Translations under genes and position numbers: made by a program
Origin: Spirosoma arboris
GTDB taxonomy: Bacteria > Bacteroidota > Bacteroidia > Cytophagales > Spirosomataceae
Length of the DNA: 64,000 nucleotides
Assembly (NCBI RefSeq): GCF_009754945.1
Contig: NZ_WPIN01000013.1
Location: 62,001-126,000, forward strand
Direction of reading: 5' to 3'
Shown here: positions 26,377 to 35,799 of the stretch, piece after piece
Layout: every line of letters begins with the position of its first letter
How positions within the stretch are numbered: the stretch's first letter is position 1
Notes under the pieces: model-generated
What the model was told of the DNA's origin: nothing
Databases searched by the model: none
The model's input: the letters and a program-made list of their open reading frames with translations, nothing else

Positions 26377-26904
26377 ATGAAACACAACGCCTTTTGTCTC
26401 CTCCTGTTCCTGACCACCGGAACGTGTATTCATGCGCAGCAGCGAAGCGCTGAAAATCACGCTATTGACATAGCCAAAAATGACTTTAGCAAAACTAAAT
26501 TCATGCGGAAAGAAAAATTTGGCGTCGTCAAAGAAAAACACAAGGTGATCGAATCCACACCGGTGGTGGAGAGAAATCCTGAGTTTTATTCGGGTAACTA
26601 TTGGTATGAATCCTTGCAGTACAAACTGGAAATCCGAACGGATGAGCAGCATAAGCTGATGGCTACGCTTAGTATACCTGGCCAGCCGGACATACGCCTA
26701 AAAAATGTGACGGTCACCGACGCTTATTTTATCGGCTTTAAACCAAACCAGGACGGTACGGAAGAGAAATGGGAAGGTGTCTTCATCAACAAGACTGATG
26801 ATAGCCATACCACGTTTGGTCTGGGCATCAAGCTCGCAACGCCTATTGCATTAACGCAAGGGCTAAAAATAACTAAGCTGTTCTTTGCAAAGGTTTCTCC
26901 GTAA
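26377..26904 (+). CDS. Small secreted protein inside the permease operon
   Basis: I use the ATG at 26377, giving 175 residues with a signal peptide (MKHNAFCLLLFLTTG, cleavage probably after CIHA). An in-frame start further upstream would lie within the permease gene. The mature protein is charged at the N-terminus and then strand-rich (KLEIRTDEQHKLMATLSIPG, KWEGVFINKTDDSHTTFGL). No family was recognised. It lies 14 bp after paralog 2 and 23 bp before paralog 3, so it may be a periplasmic partner of the permeases. Confidence 0.6.
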   Translation: MKHNAFCLLLFLTTGTCIHAQQRSAENHAIDIAKNDFSKTKFMRKEKFGVVKEKHKVIESTPVVERNPEFYSGNYWYESLQYKLEIRTDEQHKLMATLSIPGQPDIRLKNVTVTDAYFIGFKPNQDGTEEKWEGVFINKTDDSHTTFGLGIKLATPIALTQGLKITKLFFAKVSP

Positions 26905-26927
26905 AGCAGATAACCTACTGACAACTA

Positions 26928-29558
26928 ATGAGCTCCAACGTAACTCCTCATCATCCGACTCCGCCGGCCTGGGCTGACCGCCTGCTGGCCTGGTTCTGCC
27001 CGCCTGAATTACGGGAAGAACTATTAGGCGATCTGCACGAGCAGTTTGATCAGCAGGTAGCGGAATTTGGTGAGGCGAAAGCCCGACGGCTATACGTTTG
27101 GGAAGTCATCCGATTCTGTCGCCCCTATTTTATCGAGCGTCGAATGACTGCCACGCCCCGAACGTCCTATGAATATCCCCGACCGCTTCCTACAAATCCA
27201 GTCATGATTCAAAACTACCTCAAAATCGCCTGGCGCAACCTGATTCGCCACAAAACCTTTTCAGCCATCAATATCCTGGGCCTGGTGCTGGGGATGGCCA
27301 GCAGCCTACTGATTCTGTTGTGGGTACAGCACGAACGTAGCATCGATCACTTCCACGCCAACGGATCACGACTGTATCAGGTGTTTGAGAATCAGCAGAC
27401 TACGGGTAACGACCTGAACACGACCATGACCACGCCCCAATTGATGGCCCCGGCTTTGGTGGCCGAAGTGCCCCAGGTTGAGCGTAGCGTGCACATGACA
27501 CCAGGAAGTAGGCTCCTGCTGACGGTGGGTAACCAGGCCTACAAGGAAATAGGCATCTATGCCAGCACGGATTTATTTCAGCTATTCTCCTTTCCCCTAG
27601 TGCAGGGTAATCCCAAAACGGCGCTGGTTGGCCCGGCCTCCATTGTTATTTCCGAAACCGTAGCGCGAAAACTCTTTGGCCGTACGGATGTGGTAGGCCG
27701 GTCGGTGCGGGTAGGCGACAATGACGACCGACAGATAACAGGCGTAGTTCAGGACATCCCCGAAACGGCGTCGCTCAAATTCGATTTTGTTTTACCCGCT
27801 GCACCCTACATCAGGAAGACCCAACCCAATCCCCGCTGGGGGAGAAACGGCTGGCGAACGTTTGCCCTGCTGCATCCCAACACCGACGTGAATGCCCTCA
27901 ATGCGAAACTGCTGAACTTTGTCCAACGGCATGATTCGACGATGACCAAGTTTACTACGTTTTTATTTCCGTATCAGGACATCTACCTGTATTCCAAATT
28001 TACCAACGGCCAGCCCGACGGTGGCCGCATTGAGTACGTGCGGCTATTTACCATCGTCGCCATTTTCCTGCTGCTCATCGCCTGTATCAATTTTATGAAC
28101 TTAGCCACGGCCCGTTCAGCGAAACGAGCCAGGGAGGTAGGCATCCGCAAGGTGGTAGGCGCCGGGCGGTCATACTTACTGAGTCAATTCGTGGGGGAGG
28201 CCGTGTTGATGGCCCTGTTGTCGCTCCTGATCGCGGTGGTACTTGTACAAGTGCTCCTGCCACTATTTAATCAACTGACCGAAAAGCACCTGGTTATCCA
28301 GTATGGCAATCCGGTCTACTGGGCGGTGTTGCTCAGTTTAGCTCTGGCAACGGGACTGATTGCAGGTAGTTATCCAGCCCTGTTTCTTTCGTCCTTCCAA
28401 CCCGTGAAGGTGTTAAAAAACACCCTACAGTTAACGGCGAGTGCCGTCATCTTTCGTCAGGGATTGGTGGTCTTTCAGTTTGCCCTCTCGCTGCTGCTGA
28501 TTATCGGTACGTTGATTGTTAGTCAACAAATGGCCTACATTCGGGGCAAAAATCTGGGTATCAACCGGGAAAACGTCATCTATATGCGGGTGGAAGGCGA
28601 ATTGGCGAAGCACTTTGAACCATTTCGGCAGGCGCTGTTGCAGGCACCCGGTATCCAGTCAGTGTCCTCGTCTGATGAAGATCCGTTGTATATTGGTAAT
28701 TCAACCACGGGCGTAGAATGGCGCGGGAAGCCAGACACGGACAACACCCTGTTTTACCAGCTGCCGGTGAGTTATGATTTTATCAAAACGATGAAGATCG
28801 GCCTGGTGGCAGGCCGGGATTTTTCCAAGGCGTTCCCGGCCGATAGCAGTAATTATATCATCAACGAAGAAGCCGCCCGGCGCATGGGTATGCGGCAGCC
28901 TCTTGGTCAGGAATTAACCAATGAGGGCGTACCGGGGACAATTGTGGGGTTAGTCAAAAATTTTCATCTCAACTCCCTTCGGGTAGCTATCGAACCGCTG
29001 GTTATCTATTTAGGTCCATCAAATTCCACCCTGCTGGTACGCACTCAACCCGGCCAAACGGAACAGGCGCTGGCCAGTATGGAGCGCCTTGCCAAGCAGT
29101 TCAACCCAGCTTATCCATTCGCTTACACGTTTGCTGATGACAATTTTGAGCGACAGTACAAGAGCGAGATGCTGGTGGGGCAACTAACCCGTTACTTTGC
29201 CGGAATCGCCATTGTCATTGCCTGTCTGGGTCTGTTCGGGCTGGCCCTATTTATGGCTGAACAACGCACTAAAGAAATTGGCGTGCGCAAAGTACTGGGA
29301 GCCAGTGTCAGCAGTATTGTGGCCTTACTCTCCGGCAGCTTTTTGAAATTAGTGCTGGTGGCCATTGGAATTGCTTCGCCGATTGCTTGGTGGGTCATGC
29401 ATGAGTGGTTGCAGGCATTCGCTTACCGTATCGACATCGCCTGGTGGATGTTTGCTTTGGCGGGCGGACTGGTTATAGGCATTGCGCTACTAACAGTGAG
29501 TTTTCAGAGCATCAAAGCCGCTTTGGTGAATCCGGTAAAGAGCTTACGGAGTGAGTAA
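26928..29558 (+). CDS. MacB/FtsX-type ABC permease (paralog 3)
   Basis: The 876-residue product has a prefix domain (WADRLLAWFCPPELREELLG), a MacB-like core and two FtsX units (second with AEQRTKEIGVRKVLGAS; ending IKAALVNPVKSLRSE, the same final residues as paralog 1). It is the last gene of the PadR operon. All three permeases share near-identical N- and C-terminal stretches, which points to tandem duplication followed by divergence of the periplasmic domains. Confidence 0.9.
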   Translation: MSSNVTPHHPTPPAWADRLLAWFCPPELREELLGDLHEQFDQQVAEFGEAKARRLYVWEVIRFCRPYFIERRMTATPRTSYEYPRPLPTNPVMIQNYLKIAWRNLIRHKTFSAINILGLVLGMASSLLILLWVQHERSIDHFHANGSRLYQVFENQQTTGNDLNTTMTTPQLMAPALVAEVPQVERSVHMTPGSRLLLTVGNQAYKEIGIYASTDLFQLFSFPLVQGNPKTALVGPASIVISETVARKLFGRTDVVGRSVRVGDNDDRQITGVVQDIPETASLKFDFVLPAAPYIRKTQPNPRWGRNGWRTFALLHPNTDVNALNAKLLNFVQRHDSTMTKFTTFLFPYQDIYLYSKFTNGQPDGGRIEYVRLFTIVAIFLLLIACINFMNLATARSAKRAREVGIRKVVGAGRSYLLSQFVGEAVLMALLSLLIAVVLVQVLLPLFNQLTEKHLVIQYGNPVYWAVLLSLALATGLIAGSYPALFLSSFQPVKVLKNTLQLTASAVIFRQGLVVFQFALSLLLIIGTLIVSQQMAYIRGKNLGINRENVIYMRVEGELAKHFEPFRQALLQAPGIQSVSSSDEDPLYIGNSTTGVEWRGKPDTDNTLFYQLPVSYDFIKTMKIGLVAGRDFSKAFPADSSNYIINEEAARRMGMRQPLGQELTNEGVPGTIVGLVKNFHLNSLRVAIEPLVIYLGPSNSTLLVRTQPGQTEQALASMERLAKQFNPAYPFAYTFADDNFERQYKSEMLVGQLTRYFAGIAIVIACLGLFGLALFMAEQRTKEIGVRKVLGASVSSIVALLSGSFLKLVLVAIGIASPIAWWVMHEWLQAFAYRIDIAWWMFALAGGLVIGIALLTVSFQSIKAALVNPVKSLRSE

Positions 29559-29762
29559 GAACTCGTTTTTGCGAGAATCACTATAGAATTTTCTAGCGGC
29601 CTTGGCGTATCGTACCCAGAAAGCTCTCCGTGATGCATACGGTAGTAATCTGCTGACTAATCCTTGATGCTGTCGAATGAGCGCGGTAAATGTCTGCTGC
29701 TCGCCGAATAGGACCTGATGAATGAAGATTTGCTCATCAACAGACCAAAGTACCGGTTTCAT
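29544..29762 (-). pseudogene. Truncated ECF sigma-factor N-terminus
   Basis: A 72-residue frame begins MKPVLWSVDEQIFIHQVLFG and continues EQQTFTALIRQHQGLVSRLL, the start of sigma region 2 in ECF sigma factors (acidic DE..I..VL.GE...F..L...Y/HQGLV). After about 40 codons the similarity stops and unrelated sequence follows to a stop inside the end of the permease gene. Regions 2.4 and 4 are absent, so it cannot work as a sigma factor. It is probably the scar of a deletion or rearrangement. Confidence 0.6.
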
Positions 29763-29878
29763 TGATTGATCAGACTGATTTATACTGCATAATGTAGCAC
29801 ACGATTAGGAATGAATCATTTTCCTGCCGTAGGTAGGAATGGCCTTTTAGCCGAAAAACGTGTCGTGTATAGGATTAA

Positions 29879-30420
29879 TCAAGATAACTGCCAACCATTG
29901 TCTATATCAGCAAGAAAAAGCATTGCTATAACTGCCTGAAACGATTTTCCAATTGACCTCACCTCAGGACGAATGAAATCATACTGCTGTTGAATCTGAG
30001 CCATTCGGGCCTGATCAATGGGTTGACCGACAGGAAACGCCTGCCCCAACTCTTCGAAGTATGCCTGAAAATTGCCCGGTGTATCGATTTCCATCATGCG
30101 GGCCCGCTGCTGGCCTGGATTGGAAAACCGATGAACGACGCCTGCCGGAATATAGACCGAGTTGCCGACCATAGCTCTACGGATTTACCATCGACGACAA
30201 TCCTGACCGTTCCTTCGATCACATAAAAGGTGTGGGTAGTGATCCGGTGCGCATGGGGTGGTGGGCCGGGGAAACCTGCGGGCAAATCATGCTCAAAGAC
30301 ACAATAGAGACCATTGGTAGCGGTTTGACTGACGAGAAAGGTGGTTTTGCAGTCGCCGATCTGAATGCTTCGGCCTGTCTGAGCCGTAGTAATAATGGTT
30401 ATGTTAGTGGAGGGAGTCAT
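29879..30420 (-). pseudogene. Cupin-domain protein split by a one-base frameshift
   Basis: Two overlapping minus-strand frames join into one cupin of about 175 residues. The first half ends FYVIEGTVRIVVDGKSVEL; the second continues MVGNSVYIPAGVVHRFSNPG. The break lies near 30170, where insertion of one base would restore VDGKSVEL to VGNSVYIPAG. Both halves are otherwise normal: PPPHAHRITTH gives the metal-binding His residues and AGVVHRF the second cupin motif. It may be a young pseudogene or a sequencing error. Confidence 0.7.
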
Positions 30421-30447
30421 AGCAATGTTCGATTAGATGACTGGTGG

Positions 30448-30479
30448 AACGCGATACCAAGTGGCCTCGGTATCGCGTT
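30448..30479. repeat. 11-bp inverted repeat
   Basis: Arms AACGCGATACC and GGTATCGCGTT flank a 10-nt loop between the cupin start and the end of the lipoprotein gene. A second, weaker hairpin (CGGGT/ACCCG, 30515-30530) adjoins it. Probably a terminator or insulator for the minus-strand lipoprotein gene; it lacks a strong T-tract. Confidence 0.4.
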
Positions 30480-30536
30480 TGAAAATGGATTTTCTATTGA
30501 TCTTGACAACAACCCGGGTCTCCAAACCCGAGAAGG

Positions 30537-32006
30537 TTATTTGAGCTTAACGGCCCAGTAATCACCCTCAGCTCCAAAGTTTCGCTGAGTTTTTTCCCCA
30601 CTGATAGACGAGTTGGAACTGCCAGCCGCCAGGATACCACCATCGGCAGTAATAATCAACTTATACAGATAATCATCATCAGCCCCACCGATCGTTTTGT
30701 CCCACAAAATCTCGCCCTGAGCGTTTACTTTAACGACCCAATAATCCCCATAGCCTCGGCTTGTTTCCGTTTTATCCCCATTGATCGATCCACCGCTTGA
30801 TCCACCTATAAGATACCCTCCATCGGTGGTAGCAGCCAGGGAAGTTATCAAATCGGTGCTTGACGTGCCGATGGTTTTATCCCATACTTTATTGCCCTGA
30901 CTATCCAGTTTAATAACCCAATAATCCATCGTTACCCTGCCTTTTGCCGCCTGGCTTTTATCTCCGCCCGCACCGGCGTTGGTACTAGCTCCCAGTAAAA
31001 ACCCGCCATCGCTGGTAGCAATCGCATCCTCAAGGGTATTGTCTCCAATGAGCGTCTGCAAGGTCTTTTCCCACACTTTATTCCCATTGCCATCAATTTT
31101 GACTAGCCAAGAAGTACTTACCAAGGTAGTCTTACCGGGCTCATATACATAACCGCTTTTGTTGCCAGCCAATAGAAAGCCGCCATCGGCTGTGCGCACA
31201 ATCGCTTTTAACTCCTCTTTGTCCGCCGTTCCGTAACTTTTATCCCATTGCTTTTTGCCATTGGCATCAATCTTCATGATCCAGTAATCAGTACCTCCCT
31301 TCGTTCCATTCTCAATGCCATACTTCATAAAACGGGTATCGGCACTTGAATTGGTGCTGCCCCCTAACAGATAGCCACCATCAGCCGTTGGCACCATCGC
31401 AGTTAGTCTCTCATCGCCCGTACCGCCCGCTGTAATATCCCATTGCCGGTTGCCTGGCTTGCCCAGCTTAACAACCCAGAAATCATAGCCCCGTGAGTCG
31501 CTACTTTTAGTCCCCGTCCCTATCACGGCAAACAAAGGATCCTTGGGCGAGTTGGAGTATCCTCCCAGCAGATAACCGCCGTCGCTGGTCTGCAGCATGG
31601 AGGTTAGTTTATCAACGCCCGAACCGCCAACGGTTTGCATGGCCCGTCTGGCCCCATTTGGATCCATGTTGACCAGCCAGAAATCATAGCCCCCCAGATT
31701 AAGGGTAGTCTTGTTGCCGCTGGTGGGGGAATCAGAAGAGCCTCCCAGCACCACTCCTCCATCAGCCAGCGCTATGGCAGCAGTAAGGTCATCCGTACCA
31801 GCGACGTATTGTCCTCCATTTGCGGTAGGGATTACCTTGGTATCTCCGCCAAACGTGGCGTCCCAAAGTTTAATGGGAGCCGGTTGAATGGCAACCCGGG
31901 CACCGGACGAAGTGGGCTTAACCACCTCGTCCGTCAATTCATCTGGTTTACAATTCCAAACCAGTATCGAAGCCGTCATGACGGCCATAAGTGTGTACTT
32001 TTTCAT
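30537..32006 (-). CDS. Repeat lipoprotein with propeller-like DGGYLLGGS blades
   Basis: The product has 489 residues. The N-terminus KKYTLMAVMTASILVWNC looks like a lipoprotein signal, although the -1 position is Asn rather than Gly/Ala. The rest is about seven repeats of 55-70 residues with the pattern (S/T)xDGGYLLGGSxNS, then YDYWVVKLDxxGNKxWDKTxGG. Such repeats in Bacteroidetes surface proteins probably form beta-propeller or similar all-beta structures. No catalytic residues are visible. A surface-binding or adhesion role is possible but not shown. Confidence 0.65.
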   Translation of the reverse strand: MKKYTLMAVMTASILVWNCKPDELTDEVVKPTSSGARVAIQPAPIKLWDATFGGDTKVIPTANGGQYVAGTDDLTAAIALADGGVVLGGSSDSPTSGNKTTLNLGGYDFWLVNMDPNGARRAMQTVGGSGVDKLTSMLQTSDGGYLLGGYSNSPKDPLFAVIGTGTKSSDSRGYDFWVVKLGKPGNRQWDITAGGTGDERLTAMVPTADGGYLLGGSTNSSADTRFMKYGIENGTKGGTDYWIMKIDANGKKQWDKSYGTADKEELKAIVRTADGGFLLAGNKSGYVYEPGKTTLVSTSWLVKIDGNGNKVWEKTLQTLIGDNTLEDAIATSDGGFLLGASTNAGAGGDKSQAAKGRVTMDYWVIKLDSQGNKVWDKTIGTSSTDLITSLAATTDGGYLIGGSSGGSINGDKTETSRGYGDYWVVKVNAQGEILWDKTIGGADDDYLYKLIITADGGILAAGSSNSSISGEKTQRNFGAEGDYWAVKLK

Positions 32007-32051
32007 GTTCTTGTGTTGTGAAAATTGTTGTGAATGGTAGATTAAACTTGA

Positions 32052-33032
32052 TTAAAGTGTCAGGGTCTGCTTGAGCGTAGCGGCTGCCTGGAGAATGGCT
32101 TGCTGAATAGCCGGGATGTGCGCAATCGGATTCAATAGACCGTAGTCGTGAATTTGGCCGACATATCGAGCCAGAGTGACCGGCACACCGGCCGCATCCA
32201 ACTTACGGGCGTAGGCTTCTCCTTCATCCCGTAGCACATCATTCTCCGCCGTTTGCACCAGGGCAGGAGGTAAGCCTTGCAATTGTTCCAACGAAGCCTG
32301 CAAGGGCGAGGCATATATCTGCTGACGTTGCGCTGTATCGGGTAGATAATTATCCCAGAACCAGATCATCATGTCCCGCGTCAAAAAACGCCCTTCGCTG
32401 AACTGGTGGTACGAGTCTGTGTCAAAGTTGGCATCGGTAACGGGCCACAGCAAAACTTGTAATTTGATTTTTGGGCCGTTTTTATCTTTAGCCATCAGGG
32501 CAATGACCGCCGACATGTTTCCACCGACACTGTTGCCCACGACGGCCAGGTTCGTCCCGTCTACGCCAATCTCAGCGCCATGCTCGGCCACCCATTGTGT
32601 AGCGGCATAAATCTCGTTGATGGCCGTTGGGTACTGCGCTTCCGGCGACGGGGTGTAATCGGGGAAAACCGCTACGGCCCCACTGGCTACCACCAAATCC
32701 CGAACCAGTCGGCGGTGAGTCGGATAATCGCCCAACACCCAGCCACCGCCGTGGATAAAGATGAAGACAGGTGCATCGGCTTTGGCGTGTTGGGGTTTGG
32801 CAATATGGATATTGACGGTATAGCCGTTCTGAATAATGGTCCGCTCGGATTCGTCAATACCGGAATAATCGACTTCGACCGACTGTTGGGCCCCAACCAG
32901 CACCTGGCGGGCCTCTGCCGGTGTGAGTTGTTGGAGGGGTTTGCCATCCCCTGCATTGAGAGCGACTAAAAAGGTTCTCACCTGGGTGAAGATCTGGGGA
33001 TCCTGTTCGCCGTTGATTTGTGAGGTTGCCAT
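32052..33032 (-). CDS. Alpha/beta hydrolase, HSL-type esterase/lipase
   Basis: The product has 326 residues. The oxyanion-hole motif HGGGWVLGDY is near residues 94-103, the nucleophile elbow GNSVGG near 165-170, the acidic residue probably in ENDVLRDEG, and the catalytic His in GQIHDYG near the C-terminus. This is the hormone-sensitive-lipase family of carboxylic ester hydrolases. No signal peptide is visible, so it is probably cytoplasmic. It is divergent from an AraC-type regulator across about 235 bp, an arrangement that often reflects control of the esterase by that regulator. Confidence 0.85.
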   Translation of the reverse strand: MATSQINGEQDPQIFTQVRTFLVALNAGDGKPLQQLTPAEARQVLVGAQQSVEVDYSGIDESERTIIQNGYTVNIHIAKPQHAKADAPVFIFIHGGGWVLGDYPTHRRLVRDLVVASGAVAVFPDYTPSPEAQYPTAINEIYAATQWVAEHGAEIGVDGTNLAVVGNSVGGNMSAVIALMAKDKNGPKIKLQVLLWPVTDANFDTDSYHQFSEGRFLTRDMMIWFWDNYLPDTAQRQQIYASPLQASLEQLQGLPPALVQTAENDVLRDEGEAYARKLDAAGVPVTLARYVGQIHDYGLLNPIAHIPAIQQAILQAAATLKQTLTL

Positions 33033-33157
33033 GATAAATGTAGTGTAAGTGAATGAATGATTTGTAAAAACTGAATTGACATGGCAAAATTATATCCCTT
33101 AAAGGCCTGGATAAAGGTTAAAATGGGCCTATAAATTGCATATTTTTCCCTGTGTGG

Positions 33158-33165
33158 TATATTTG
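33158..33165 (+). promoter_or_regulatory. Bacteroidetes -7 element for the AraC gene
   Basis: TATATTTG matches TAnnTTTG exactly. A TTG-containing -33-like element lies about 19 bp upstream (33136-33138). Transcription would begin near 33170, giving a leader of about 100 nt and supporting the ATG at 33269 as start. Confidence 0.5.
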
Positions 33166-33268
33166 TCCAACTTTAGCTCACTGACTGAGAGATGCATTGA
33201 CCTGTTACGGTAACCCGACGAGTCGGATCGCTTCGCTTTGGGCCATCACCGATCTATTGTTCGAAACC

Positions 33269-34120
33269 ATGGAGCCTATCTATTTTGAATCAAACTATAA
33301 GAAACTGGGTCTACTGCCCCTGAATCAAACGACTTTCCTGCAGGCCAATCAGGAGAAGTATAAACCGTATATCAAGATTCTGTACTTGCCGGAGGAGTAC
33401 TGCCTGACGGTGGATTTCAACCAGTTTCGTACCAGGCAGCCCAGCCTGTTTTTTATTAATAGTAATCAGTTCGTTCAACTCCAGTCCGCCGGGCCAGCCG
33501 CCGGTTTTCTGATTTATTACAATCGGGATTTCTACTGCATTCAGATGCACGATGAGGAAGTAGCCTGCGATGGATTGTTGTTCAACAACGTCTATCAAAT
33601 GCCGATGACCGTACTGTCGGGTGATGAGTGCCTGGTGATTGGGCAGGCTTTTGCGCAGATTCAGCGGGAGCTGAGTCAGCAGGAATCGGCGCATGAAGAA
33701 ATGATTCGGACCTATCTTAAACAGGTCATTATTCGGGCTACGCGCTTGTGGAAGCAGCAACAGGCAGGCACATTGACCGTAGCGGCTGATCTGGATCTGT
33801 TTCGTGATTTCAGCCGGTTGGTGGACATTCACTACCGGGACAAACACAATGTAGCCGACTATGCCCAGTTGCTGGCCGTAGCCCCCAAAACCCTTTCGAA
33901 CAAGTTCAACCGATTGAATCTGACGCCACCCAATGAGATCATCAAAGATCGGATTCTATTGGAGGCCAAACGGTTGCTGATGTACTCTTCGCTGAGTATC
34001 AAAGAGATTGCCTATCAGTTAGGCTACGAAGACCCGGCTTATTTCAACCGGCTGTTTACGGGCAAAACCGGCGAAACGCCAGCCATCTACAAGAAGAAAA
34101 TCCGGCAACTGGCAGATTAA
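33269..34120 (+). CDS. AraC-family transcriptional regulator
   Basis: I use the ATG at 33269 (MEPIYFESNYKKLGLLPL); a longer frame would need a TTG start close to the predicted transcription start. The 283-residue product has an N-terminal cupin-like effector domain and a C-terminal double helix-turn-helix with KTLSNKFNRLNLTPPNEI and SIKEIAYQLGYEDPAYFNRL, the classic second-helix and signature region of AraC/XylS regulators. It is divergent from the esterase gene. The effector is unknown. Confidence 0.88.
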   Translation: MEPIYFESNYKKLGLLPLNQTTFLQANQEKYKPYIKILYLPEEYCLTVDFNQFRTRQPSLFFINSNQFVQLQSAGPAAGFLIYYNRDFYCIQMHDEEVACDGLLFNNVYQMPMTVLSGDECLVIGQAFAQIQRELSQQESAHEEMIRTYLKQVIIRATRLWKQQQAGTLTVAADLDLFRDFSRLVDIHYRDKHNVADYAQLLAVAPKTLSNKFNRLNLTPPNEIIKDRILLEAKRLLMYSSLSIKEIAYQLGYEDPAYFNRLFTGKTGETPAIYKKKIRQLAD

Positions 34121-34125
34121 TCTCT

Positions 34126-34147
34126 CCGGTGAGTGGTCATTCACCGG
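34126..34147 (+). terminator. Hairpin after the AraC gene
   Basis: CCGGTGA and TCACCGG form perfect 7-bp arms with an 8-nt loop, 5 bp after the stop codon. No long T-run follows, so termination efficiency is uncertain. Confidence 0.5.
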
Positions 34148-34608
34148 GTTTAGGAATGTTTCGTGAGCGAGTCAGCGTTATGGTCGTCGTGCATCCAATC
34201 AATTCAATGGGAGTTATACCTTCGTTCTGATTTGGTCCAAGGGCATGGAAGGAATCGTATGCTACTAAATGCGTTTGACAGTAATTAAAATTGCCAAGCC
34301 GGTTCAGATCCGAATCGGACAGTTTTCTGTACAGTTTTACCTTAATAGTCGATTGTAATGCAATGGATTGACTTCCAGACTAATACGCGTTCGGTTAATT
34401 AGAATTAATGCCCTTTAATTGAACGAAATTGTTCTGTTAAGTTCTATACTTTGGTTCTGTAAAGGCCAAAACCGGACAGTTGAAACAGCGAGTACGTAAA
34501 CATATAAAGATGATTCTGATGCTTTGTTCGCTTTTTAGTCATGTGCGTGGCTGAATGCTTTAGGGTTTATTAACTCCTACGCAATAGGGCATAACTCTGA
34601 TCGGCAAT
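34148..34608. other. Gene-poor spacer between the AraC gene and the ackA remnant
   Basis: About 460 bp with no supported gene. No CTGA-N6-TCAG site is present here. I see nothing definite in it. Confidence 0.4.
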
Positions 34609-35767
34609 TTACAACTCTTCGTTAGTCGGGATCACTAAAATTTTAACCGCTGCATCGACACGGCTAATGTCCCGAATCTCACCCGAAGGCATGCTATTTT
34701 TCTCCTAATTGAGGTGGATGTTCAGAAAGTCCAGGTCGGTACAAATCTGTTGGCGCATGGCGCTGTCATTTTCGCCCACGCCTGCCGTGAAAATCAGGGC
34801 ATCCAATCCATTCAGTACAGCAGCATAAGCCCCAATGTATTTCCGGATTCGATACGCATAGATCTCCAGAGCAAGGGCTGCTATACGATCACCGGCTTGC
34901 TGGGCTTTTTGAATAGCACGCATATCATGTAGACCCGTAAGCCCCATCATACCCGATTGTTTTTCAAGCAGATTCGTAATCTCATCCAAGCTATAGCCAT
35001 TACGAACTAAATGGAAAATTATGAAGGGATCAATATCGCCTGAGCGGGTTCCCATGACCAGGCCAGAGTGGACTAAAACCCATACTCGTATCTAATGACT
35101 TGCCGGCCTCTACCGCGGTAATACTACAGCCATTCCCCAGATGGATGCTGATGAGTTTAGCATTGGGGTTTCCTAACCAGGCCAAAGCCTTTTCACTGAC
35201 GTATTGATGGCTGGTACCAGGAAAACCATACACCCGAATGGCATGTTTTTCGTATAAGGCATTCGGGATCGCATACCGGAACGCGTATTCCGGTATCGTC
35301 TGATGAAAGGCCGTGGCGAAAACCGCGATTTGACGGGCGTGAGGAAACGTCTTCTCGGCCATTTCAATGCACTGATAATCGATGGGATTATGAAGCGGTG
35401 CCAACGGAAACAGGGCTTTTATTGTTTCTTTAACCCCTGGTATAATCAGGGTAGCACGGGTAAAGTAGTTGCCCCCGTGTACAACCCGATGTCCGACGAC
35501 CTGGATCGAATCAGGTGATTGTCCTACGCCGGTTTCATAATCCAATAATAGTTGAATCATTTGCTGAAAGCCAGCAGCATAGTCAGCAATAGGCTCCTTC
35601 AGTTCAATAACTTTTACCGGTTCGACAGTACCGATTGAATGGCGAATGATGGTTTCAGCGGTACCAATCCGTTCAATTACGCCTGTACACAGTGGGTTAT
35701 CAGACGGCATATCGAAGAGTTGGTACTTCAACGAACTGCTTCCCAAATTGATCACAAGAATATGCAT
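34609..35767 (-). pseudogene. ackA: Acetate kinase pseudogene (one frameshift and two in-frame stops)
   Basis: The frame starts as a normal acetate kinase (MHILVINLGSSSLKYQLFD, then the phosphate-binding region VVHGGNYFT and GNGCSITAV). Near 35045-35070 the frame shifts: SLDTSMGFSPL is followed in the original frame by unrelated residues to a stop, whereas the +1 frame continues the family sequence SGLVMGTRSGDIDPF. That second frame runs through AGVGENDSAMRQQI to a TAG at 34705-34707. Translation beyond it is still acetate-kinase-like (VKILVIPTNEEL) up to a TAA at 34609-34611. The reading frame is therefore broken at two places before the normal end. It follows the phosphoketolase gene by 33 bp, its usual partner for making ATP from acetyl phosphate. 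Confidence 0.88.
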
Positions 35768-35799
35768 AGGCTATAAGTAACTATCTGCCGAGAATTTTA

